Source: an uncultured Clostridia bacterium (GTDB taxonomy: Bacteria > Bacillota > Clostridia > Oscillospirales > Ruminococcaceae). From it: 14,836 bases of DNA. Position numbers and translations under genes: made by a program. Within the stretch, counting starts at the first letter, position 1, and each line of letters opens with the position of its first letter. The DNA lies in the NCBI GenBank assembly GCA_944388825.1, contig CALXKG010000221.1, positions 1 through 14,836 on the forward strand, given 5' to 3'. The notes under the pieces are model-generated. The model was not told the DNA's origin. It did no database searches and saw only the letters and a program-made list of their open reading frames with translations. Positions 1 to 5,413 of this stretch are shown piece after piece.

Positions 1-88
1 TTCTTTTTCCTTATTTGTCAATTTATCCGTGCAGATTTTACAGAATATTTTCCCGTCCAATACCGGCTTCTATCCCAGTCCCCGCCCG

Positions 89-97
89 CATACACTA
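89..97 (+). promoter_or_regulatory. Possible sporulation-type -10 element ahead of the sleC-like cluster
   Basis: The string CATACACTA lies about 32 bases before the first gene. It matches the -10 consensus of the mother-cell sigma factors, sigma-E (CATACAnT) and sigma-K (CATAnnnTA). Such a promoter would fit a cortex-lytic gene expressed during sporulation. I could not find a convincing matching -35 element at the right distance, so this rests on one short motif and on context. The remainder of bases 1-128 contains no gene I can support. Confidence 0.3.
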
Positions 98-128
98 GGG
101 CAGACTGCTTGAGACAGGGGGAAAAGCT

Positions 129-860
129 ATGGCAGAAGGGTTTGAAGCGTTAAAAGAAGAGTACCTGCGCCAGATGCGGGAGACCTATGCCGCCAGGCCG
201 TCTTCGGCCGAGGACGCGCCTGCCCCGCCGGAAGAGCCTGCGCCGCCGGAGCATGGGACGGAATCGGAAGAAGCCCTGGTACAAACGGCGGAGCCGCGGG
301 GCGAGCCGCCGGACGGGGGATCCGGCCTGGCCGATATCCCGCTCCCGCCGGATTCCGCGCCGCCGCCGGAAATGACGGTCGTCGACGAGACCGAAGTCCT
401 TGACCCCAACCCGGTTTCGCCCGACCATCTGCCGGAGGAGAGCGGGGAAGGGCGGCTGCTGGTCAAGGTGGTCACCGCCAGAGGCGCTTACCCGGTGCCG
501 GGGGCGCGGGTGGTCGTCACCCGTACGGTCGGCGGCAAGGAGACGCTGCAGGGCTACGACGAGACCGGCGAGAGCGGCCAGACCCGGGTATTCACCCTGC
601 CCGCGCCGCCGGCCGGGCTGTCGATGTCTCCGGATAACCAGACCCCTTACGCCCGCTATACCGTAACGGTGTCGGCCAAGGGGTATATCCCGGCGGAATA
701 CCGGGGGGTGCCGGTTTTTGACGGCGTCCAGTCGGTCCAGCAGGCGGATATCCAGCCGCTTCTGGAGGGGCAGCCGGGGGAAGTCCGCTCCTATGACGTA
801 CAGCAGCAGGGGGTCGAATCCGACGGGCCGGACGGATATCGGAAGGAGGGGCAGGCTTGA
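129..860 (+). CDS. SleC pro-region-like protein (carboxypeptidase-regulatory-like beta-sandwich)
   Basis: 243 residues with no signal peptide or membrane segment. Residues 1-20 are charged, and residues 20-106 are low-complexity and rich in Pro, Glu, Ala and Gly. From about residue 107 (GRLLVKVV) to 210 there is a carboxypeptidase-regulatory/transthyretin-like beta-sandwich with the typical PVPGARVVVT strand, a TPYARYTVTVSAKGY block and a VPVFDGVQSVQ ending. From family knowledge, clostridial SleC cortex-lytic enzymes carry this kind of domain as their N-terminal pre/pro-region, removed by Csp proteases at germination. Here it is a separate protein. Its stop overlaps the TTG start of the next gene by four bases (TTGA), which implies translational coupling and a 1:1 partner. 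The start is ATG with an AGGGGG ribosome site about 8 bases upstream. The role is inferred: a chaperone, inhibitor or localiser of the downstream enzyme. It could also be a plain spore structural protein. Confidence 0.75.
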   Translation: MAEGFEALKEEYLRQMRETYAARPSSAEDAPAPPEEPAPPEHGTESEEALVQTAEPRGEPPDGGSGLADIPLPPDSAPPPEMTVVDETEVLDPNPVSPDHLPEESGEGRLLVKVVTARGAYPVPGARVVVTRTVGGKETLQGYDETGESGQTRVFTLPAPPAGLSMSPDNQTPYARYTVTVSAKGYIPAEYRGVPVFDGVQSVQQADIQPLLEGQPGEVRSYDVQQQGVESDGPDGYRKEGQA

Positions 861-2242
861 CAGGGATCCCGATCATTCCCCGGCGGATCACCGTCCATCT
901 CGGCCGGCCCTCCGCCTATGCCGCCAATGTGACGGTTCCGTTTATCGATTACATCAAAAACGTCGCCAGCAGCGAGATCTACCCCACCTGGCCGGACGCG
1001 GCCCTCCGGGCCAACATCTACGCCCAGGTGACCTTTGCCCTCAACCGGGTCTACACCGAGTGGTACCGCAGCCGGGGGTATGATTTTGACATCACCAACT
1101 CGACCTCTTACGATCAGGCGTTTGTCAACGGCCGGGAGATCTTCTCCAACATCTCCGACATGGTCGACGAGCTGTTCAACGACTATGTCCGCCGCCAGGG
1201 CCGGATCGAGCCGCTTTTTACCCAGTTCTGCAACGGGACGACGGTCACCTGCGGCGGCCTTTCCCAGTGGGGGACGGTCGAGCTGGCGCGGCAGGGGATG
1301 ACCCCGTATGAGATCCTCCAGTATTACTATGGGCAGGATATCGAGATCGTCGTCAACGCCCCGGTCGGTTCGGTCAACCCTTCCTACCCCGGCTATCCGC
1401 TGGGGGTGGGGGCCGGCGGGCGGGTGGTGCGTATCCTGCAGCTCAGGCTCAACCGTGTCTCCCGCAACTACCCGGCGATCCCGAAGGTGGAGGTAGACGG
1501 GATGTATGGGGAGGACACCGCCCGGGCGGTCCGCACCTTTCAGGAGGTATTTGGCCTTACGCCGGACGGGATTGTCGGCCGGGCGACCTGGTATAAGCTG
1601 GAGAGCATCTATGTCGCAGTCAAGAACCTGTCCGAGCTGCAGGGGGAGGGGTACTCCTACGAGGATTTTTCCGCCCAGTTTCCGTCGGTGCTGGAGATGG
1701 GCTTCCAGGGGCGGCCGGTCGCGATCCTGCAGCACCGGCTGAACATGGCCGCCGCCTATTATGACACCATCCCGGAGGTGGCGGTCGACGGCATCTTCGG
1801 GGACAAAACCCGCCAGGCGGTCGCCGCCTTCCAGAACCGGTTCGGCCTCGCCCCCGACGGGGTGGTCGGGGAAGCGACCTGGGAAGCGCTTTACCGGGTC
1901 TACCAGGGCATTCTGAACTCGATCCTGACGCCGGCCGAGCGGCCGGTGCCATGGGATGGCCAGACCCTTTCCTATGGCGCCCAGGGGGAGCGGGTGCTGC
2001 TCCTGCAGCGGTATCTCAATACGGTGGCGGACGTGTACAGCCTGCCCAAGGTGAACGAAACCGGCTATTTCGGGAACGATACCCGCAACGCCGTCCGGCT
2101 GTTTCAGGAACTGGCCGATTTAAACCCCGACGGAGTGGTCGGGGAGGCGACCTGGCGGCGGCTTTCCGAACTGTATGCGGATATTGTGACCGGGCTGACC
2201 AGACGGGCGGGGCAGTTCCCCGGCTCGGTATTGCGGGGGTGA
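857..2242 (+). CDS. sleC: SleC-like spore cortex-lytic enzyme (SpoIID-like lytic transglycosylase with three peptidoglycan-binding repeats)
   Basis: 461 residues. Residues about 8-165 form a divergent SpoIID/SleC catalytic domain. VASSEIYPTWPDAALRA contains E40, which aligns with the catalytic glutamate of the SpoIID family, and LSQWGTVELARQGMTPYEIL (135-154) is the family's closing SQWG motif with the YYYG that follows. C125 and C132 lie in the FCNGTTVTCGG loop. Three peptidoglycan-binding type 1 repeats follow at about 182-252, 280-349 and 372-441, each with a DG(M/I/Y)(Y/F)G...T..AV..FQ...L.PDG(I/V)VG.ATW pattern; SleC usually has one. There is no signal peptide, as expected for a protein made in the mother cell and assembled onto the spore. 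In the family this enzyme cleaves cortex glycan during germination. The start is TTG inside the preceding gene's stop, with GGAAGGAGGGG just upstream. The N-terminus falls close to where mature, processed SleC begins, so the usual pro-region is absent from this polypeptide. Confidence 0.82.
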   Translation: MTGIPIIPRRITVHLGRPSAYAANVTVPFIDYIKNVASSEIYPTWPDAALRANIYAQVTFALNRVYTEWYRSRGYDFDITNSTSYDQAFVNGREIFSNISDMVDELFNDYVRRQGRIEPLFTQFCNGTTVTCGGLSQWGTVELARQGMTPYEILQYYYGQDIEIVVNAPVGSVNPSYPGYPLGVGAGGRVVRILQLRLNRVSRNYPAIPKVEVDGMYGEDTARAVRTFQEVFGLTPDGIVGRATWYKLESIYVAVKNLSELQGEGYSYEDFSAQFPSVLEMGFQGRPVAILQHRLNMAAAYYDTIPEVAVDGIFGDKTRQAVAAFQNRFGLAPDGVVGEATWEALYRVYQGILNSILTPAERPVPWDGQTLSYGAQGERVLLLQRYLNTVADVYSLPKVNETGYFGNDTRNAVRLFQELADLNPDGVVGEATWRRLSELYADIVTGLTRRAGQFPGSVLRG

Positions 2243-2246
2243 CGGT

Positions 2247-2735
2247 ATGGATATGGCGGTCAAAGAGTTACAGACGGCCCTGCGGGCCGTTCTGGCGGCG
2301 GCCGGGCAGCCGGTGCGGCTCTACCCGGACGGTTTTTTCGGGCCGGAGACGGAAGAAGCGGTGCGGCTGTACCAGCGGATGCGCGGCCTGCCGGAAACCG
2401 GTGAGGTGGAACAGACGCTGTGGGACGCCCTGCGGGCGGCTTACCGGAAGGTTCGGGAGCGGGAAGAGGTCGCGCCGCTGCCGGTTTTTCCGGGCCCCGG
2501 TTTTGTGGTCGGCCCCGGCGCTTCCGGCGAGTTGGTGGCGGGGCTGCAGCGGCTGCTGGCCGCCCTCTCGGAGAAGTATCCGAACATCCCCCGTCCGGGG
2601 CGCACCGGCGTCTATGACGCGCCGACCGGCGAAGCGGTGCGGCAGATGCAGCGAAAGGGCGGACTTACCGCAGACGGGCTGATCGGGCGCGAAAGCTGGA
2701 ACCTTCTGGCGGCGCTTCTGGACGGGAATCTGTAA
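2247..2735 (+). CDS. Small protein with two peptidoglycan-binding repeats
   Basis: 162 residues made almost wholly of two peptidoglycan-binding type 1 repeats, about 4-66 (YPDGFFGPETEEAVRLYQ) and 88-158 (TGVYDAPTGEAVRQMQ...LTADGLIGRESW). There is no catalytic domain, signal peptide or membrane segment. It starts 4 bases after the stop of the cortex-lytic gene, with GCGGGGGTGA as ribosome site, so it is the third gene of the same operon; ATG at 2253 is an alternative start. The repeats resemble those of its neighbour but are more degenerate, particularly the first, which suggests duplication and divergence of the upstream tail. A role in holding or positioning the lytic enzyme on cortex is inference. 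A U-tailed hairpin ends the operon directly after it. Confidence 0.8.
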   Translation: MDMAVKELQTALRAVLAAAGQPVRLYPDGFFGPETEEAVRLYQRMRGLPETGEVEQTLWDALRAAYRKVREREEVAPLPVFPGPGFVVGPGASGELVAGLQRLLAALSEKYPNIPRPGRTGVYDAPTGEAVRQMQRKGGLTADGLIGRESWNLLAALLDGNL

Positions 2736-2747
2736 AAAGAAGAGCTG

Positions 2748-2786
2748 GCCCTTCTGCCGTTTTTCCCGGCCGGGAGGGCTTTTTTC
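2748..2786 (+). terminator. Intrinsic terminator of the sleC-like operon
   Basis: A 12-bp stem, with one bulged C and some G-U pairs, joins GCCCTTCTGCCG (2748-2759) to CGGCCGGGAGGGC (2767-2779). A run of six T follows. It lies 12 bases past the last stop codon. Confidence 0.85.
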
Positions 2787-2894
2787 TTTAATGCTTTACA
2801 GCAGATGAAGCCGGATTTCGACATTTTGCGGCAAAAGTTAACAGAATAGCCAAACCTCCACGTTTTTCAGCCGGATAATTTTACACGCGAATGT

Positions 2895-2923
2895 TTGCAA
2901 ATGGGCGGCAATTCAGATATAAT
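2895..2923 (+). promoter_or_regulatory. Sigma-A promoter of prs
   Basis: TTGCAA (2895-2900), a 17-base spacer and a perfect TATAAT (2918-2923). It lies about 50 bases before the prs start and after the preceding terminator. The AT-rich stretch contrasts with the GC-rich genes around it. Confidence 0.85.
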
Positions 2924-2972
2924 AAAATGTGTAAAGGCAATCCGATAAACGCATAGGAGGAGTTTGCTTATC

Positions 2973-4148
2973 ATGGAATCTATTCACGAGGTTTCGATCC
3001 CTGTAGGGTCGCTGAGCATCATCGGCATGAAGGGCTGCGAGGAGATGGCTGCCAAGGTGGACAGCTATATTGCCAGCTGGCGGGGCACGCGGCACGGGGA
3101 ACTGATGAAGGACGGCGACTTCATCGGCTACTGCCGGGACAGCTATCTGCTCAAGGCCACCTGCCCCCGCTTCGGCGACGGGGAGGCGAAGGGGACGCTG
3201 AAGCAGACGGTCCGCGGCCACGACGTCTTCATCCTGGTCGACTGCTTCAACTACGGCGTCACCTATAAGATGTACGGGATGACGGTGCCGATGAGCCCCG
3301 ACGACCACTTTGCCGACTTAAAGCGGATGATCGCCGCCGCCAACGGCAAGGCCCGCCGGATCAACGTCATTATGCCGATGCTCTACGAGGGCCGGCAGCA
3401 CCGCCGCGCCAGCCGGGAGTCGCTCGACTGCGCCCTGATGCTCAAAGAGCTGGTTTCGATGGGGGTCGAGAACATCATCACCTTCGACGCCCACGACGCC
3501 CGGGTCCAGAACGCGATCCCCTTAAGCGGCTTTGAAGATATCAAGCCGACCTATCAGTTCTTAAAGGCGCTGATCCGCAGTGTTCCCGACCTGACGCTGG
3601 ACAAGGACCACCTGATGATCATCTCCCCCGACGAGGGCGGGATGGGCCGGTGTATGTATTTCTCGTCGGTGCTGGGGGTCAACCTCGGGATGTTCTATAA
3701 GCGGCGGGACTATTCGATCATCGTCAACGGCAAAAACCCGATCGTCGCCCATGAATTTTTAGGCGAGAGCGTCGAAGGGAAGGACCTCATCATCGTCGAC
3801 GATATGATTTCTTCCGGTGAGTCGGTGCTGGACATCGCGGCCCAGCTGAAAAAGAAGGGCGCCAGACGGATCCTCATCTGCACCACCTTCGGCCTCTTCT
3901 GCGAAGGGCTGGAGAAGTTTGACCGCGCCTACGAGGCGGGGGACATCACCAGGGTCTTCACCACCAACCTCATCTACCGTTCGCCCGAGCTTTTGAAGCG
4001 GGAATGGTATCAGGAGGTGGATATGTCCAAGTATATCGCCTATATCATTGACTATTTAAACCACGACCAGTCGATCAGCCCGCTGCTCGACCCGGTCGAA
4101 AAGATCAACCGGCTGCTGGAAAAAGCCAGAAACGGCGAGCCGGTCTGA
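2973..4148 (+). CDS. prs: Ribose-phosphate pyrophosphokinase, long clostridial form
   Basis: 391 residues. The enzyme makes PRPP from ribose 5-phosphate and ATP in the cytoplasm for nucleotide, His and Trp synthesis. The first half carries the counterpart of the Prs loop and helix region at about 135-180 (LYEGRQHRRASRESL, then ENIITFDAHDARVQN). The C-terminal half carries the PRPP-binding loop LIIVDDMISSGES (272-284). The classical bacterial enzyme is about 315 residues; this longer, divergent form is common in Clostridia and has extra N- and C-terminal segments. I chose ATG 2973, 12 bases after AGGAGG (2955-2960); the in-frame TTG at 2964 leaves only 3 bases and is unlikely. The gene has its own promoter. 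Because the form is divergent it could be a second Prs in this genome, but the substrate loop looks intact. Confidence 0.9.
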   Translation: MESIHEVSIPVGSLSIIGMKGCEEMAAKVDSYIASWRGTRHGELMKDGDFIGYCRDSYLLKATCPRFGDGEAKGTLKQTVRGHDVFILVDCFNYGVTYKMYGMTVPMSPDDHFADLKRMIAAANGKARRINVIMPMLYEGRQHRRASRESLDCALMLKELVSMGVENIITFDAHDARVQNAIPLSGFEDIKPTYQFLKALIRSVPDLTLDKDHLMIISPDEGGMGRCMYFSSVLGVNLGMFYKRRDYSIIVNGKNPIVAHEFLGESVEGKDLIIVDDMISSGESVLDIAAQLKKKGARRILICTTFGLFCEGLEKFDRAYEAGDITRVFTTNLIYRSPELLKREWYQEVDMSKYIAYIIDYLNHDQSISPLLDPVEKINRLLEKARNGEPV

Positions 4149-4162
4149 CATCCGGGAAAAGT

Positions 4163-4189
4163 GCCTGCCCCTGTGGACAGGCCTTTTTT
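4163..4189 (+). terminator. Weak intrinsic terminator between prs and the methyltransferase gene
   Basis: GCCTG (4163-4167) can pair with CAGGC (4178-4182), followed by C and TTTTTT (4184-4189). The stem is short with a 10-base loop, so some read-through into the methyltransferase gene, which starts 20 bases later without an obvious promoter of its own, is likely. Confidence 0.5.
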
Positions 4190-4208
4190 CCGTCTGCAGG
4201 AGGCGCTT

Positions 4209-4967
4209 ATGAATATGAACTATCAGGACATCAATGCCAATACGATCGACCGATGGGTCGAAGAAGGGTGGGAGTGGGGAACGCCCATCTCCCACGAAAC
4301 CTATCAGAAGGCGCAGGCCGGCGAATGGGACGTCCTTCTGACCCCGACCAAACCGGTCCCGCACAGCTGGTTTGGGGAGCTGGAAGGGAAGCGGGTGCTG
4401 GGCCTTGCCAGCGGCGGCGGCCAGCAGATCCCCATTTTCGCGGCCCGGGGCGCCGTCTGTACCGTTTTGGACTATTCCGAGCGCCAGCTGGCCAGCGACC
4501 GCCTGGTTTCCGAGCGGGAGGGCTACCCGGTGGAACTGGTCCGGGCGGATATGACAAAGCCCCTGCCCTTTGCGGACGGGGCGTTCGACCTGATCTTCCA
4601 TCCGGTCTCCAACTGCTACATCGAGGAGGTGCGCCCGGTTTTCCGGGAATGCTTCCGGGTGCTGAAGCCGGGCGGCGTGCTGCTCTGCGGCCTGGACATC
4701 GGGATCAACTATATCGTCGACCTGGACGAGCGGGAGATCGTCCATTCGCTCCCTTTTAACCCCTTAAAGGACCCGGCGCTGATGGAAGAGCTGAAGGCGG
4801 CGGACGACGGCGTCCAGTTTTCCCATACGGTAGAGGAACAGGTCGGCGGCCAGCTGGAGGCCGGTTTTATCCTGACCGGGCTTTTTGAGGACACCAACGG
4901 CTACGGGCGGCTGCATGAGCTGCACATCCCGTCCTTTGTCGCGACCCGGGCGGTCAAGCCGGAATAA
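4209..4967 (+). CDS. Class I SAM-dependent methyltransferase of unknown substrate
   Basis: 252 residues, cytosolic. The Rossmann methyltransferase core is clear: motif I VLGLASGGGQQ (63-73), the acidic end of strand 2 in CTVLDYS (D88), RADMTKPLPF (112-121), motif IV FDLIFHPVSNCY (126-137) and a FRVLKPGGVLL helix/strand (149-159). The N-terminus, INANTIDRWVEEGWEWG, is typical of a widespread clostridial methyltransferase family with no assigned substrate. ATG 4209 is 5 bases after AGGAGG (4198-4203) and is preferred; ATG 4215 is also possible. A GTG 48 bases upstream would run translation through the hairpin and was rejected. It follows prs by 60 bases with a weak terminator between, so it may be partly co-transcribed. 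The sequence does not show what is methylated. Confidence 0.85.
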   Translation: MNMNYQDINANTIDRWVEEGWEWGTPISHETYQKAQAGEWDVLLTPTKPVPHSWFGELEGKRVLGLASGGGQQIPIFAARGAVCTVLDYSERQLASDRLVSEREGYPVELVRADMTKPLPFADGAFDLIFHPVSNCYIEEVRPVFRECFRVLKPGGVLLCGLDIGINYIVDLDEREIVHSLPFNPLKDPALMEELKAADDGVQFSHTVEEQVGGQLEAGFILTGLFEDTNGYGRLHELHIPSFVATRAVKPE

Positions 4968-4982
4968 GAAAAACAGAGACGG

Positions 4983-5021
4983 AAAAAGCGCTTCCCATTG
5001 GTGAAACAGGAAGCGCTTTTT
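4983..5021. terminator. Bidirectional intrinsic terminator between convergent genes
   Basis: A perfect 13-bp inverted repeat, AAAAAGCGCTTCC (4983-4995) and GGAAGCGCTTTTT (5009-5021), with a 13-base loop. It has A-tracts and T-tracts on both sides, and so can stop transcription of the methyltransferase gene (+) and the DUF4250 gene (-). Confidence 0.92.
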
Positions 5022-5022
5022 G

Positions 5023-5205
5023 TTATGCGGGGATAAACTGGTTCCTTTCGGCCGAATAGCGGTAGCGGATAGACGCGAGCGTCCGCATTACCGCGTCCTT
5101 GTCGAGATCTTCCGCCCGGCAGCACTCGTCCAGCGAAGGGTAGAAGTCCCGCAGGCGGGTATTTAAAACACTTAACAGGATAAACGGGTCTTTTGGCAGG
5201 CTCAT
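5023..5205 (-). CDS. DUF4250 family small protein
   Basis: 60 residues, beginning MSLPKDPFILLSVLNTRLRD and ending ERNQFIPA. The LPKDP..LLS..NT.LRDFYPSLDE start, the acidic middle (AEDLDKDAVMRTLASI) and the NQF ending are the hallmarks of DUF4250, a compact Firmicutes family of about 60 residues with no known function. It may form a small helical fold. The chosen start lies about 9 bases after GGAGGAG on the minus strand; the longer reading from 5229 adds 8 residues that would contain this ribosome site. A TATAAT-like -10 lies upstream at 5247-5252 on the minus strand. Its gene is convergent with the methyltransferase gene and divergent from htpG, so it is a single-gene unit. Confidence 0.85.
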   Translation of the reverse strand: MSLPKDPFILLSVLNTRLRDFYPSLDECCRAEDLDKDAVMRTLASIRYRYSAERNQFIPA

Positions 5206-5229
5206 CGAAACAGGCTCCTCCTTCATCAT

Positions 5230-5279
5230 GTCCTTTTGACCTTTATATTATAACGCGAATCCCGCAGTCCTTTTTGACC
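5230..5279. repeat. Paired 12/13-base direct repeats flanking the DUF4250 -10 box
   Basis: GTCCTTTTGACC (5230-5241) and GTCCTTTTTGACC (5267-5279) differ by one T and start 37 bases apart, roughly 3.5 helical turns. They bracket the -10 of the minus-strand promoter. Each half has a short GTC...GAC symmetry. They could be regulator-binding sites; this is inference. Confidence 0.5.
5247..5252 (-). promoter_or_regulatory. -10 element of the DUF4250 gene
   Basis: On the minus strand this reads TATAAT, about 40 bases before the gene start. No good -35 hexamer is found 16-18 bases upstream, so an activator or a weak promoter is likely. Confidence 0.55.
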
Positions 5280-5305
5280 AGGATGTGAATTTTTTCCGAA
5301 AGGGC

Positions 5306-5334
5306 TTGATTTTTTTCGGGAAATGCGGTATTCT
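5306..5334 (+). promoter_or_regulatory. Sigma-A promoter of htpG
   Basis: TTGATT (5306-5311), a 17-base spacer and TATTCT (5329-5334). The predicted start of transcription, near 5341, falls inside the CIRCE element that follows. Confidence 0.8.
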
Positions 5335-5337
5335 AAA

Positions 5338-5364
5338 TTAGCACTCATAAATTACAAGTGCTAA
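5338..5364 (+). promoter_or_regulatory. CIRCE operator (HrcA-binding site)
   Basis: TTAGCACTC (5338-5346), nine bases, then AAGTGCTAA (5356-5364). This matches the CIRCE consensus TTAGCACTC-N9-GAGTGCTAA at 17 of 18 arm positions. It overlaps the predicted transcription start of htpG, the usual place for repression by HrcA, the heat-shock repressor that responds to GroEL availability. Confidence 0.92.
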
Positions 5365-5413
5365 ATCCGTTGTGCGATATGGATTTGCATTCTATAAAAG
5401 GGAGTCTTGTCTT

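Noticed and set aside
791..1735. A 314-codon open frame on the minus strand opposite the sleC-like gene
   Set aside because: The plus strand has clear SpoIID and peptidoglycan-binding motifs; the minus frame shows none.
1951..2682. A 243-codon plus-strand frame overlapping the ends of the sleC-like gene and the two-repeat gene
   Set aside because: It is out of frame with the peptidoglycan-binding repeats of both genes, and its translation is Arg/Gly/Cys-rich with no motif.
4161..4208. Upstream GTG start adding 16 residues to the methyltransferase
   Set aside because: The added residues are encoded by the hairpin region with no ribosome site, while AGGAGG sits 5 bases before ATG 4209.
5372..5413. 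Upstream GTG start for HtpG
   Set aside because: There is no ribosome site. The family start MAKKEFKAE at 5414 has a good one and gives the usual length.
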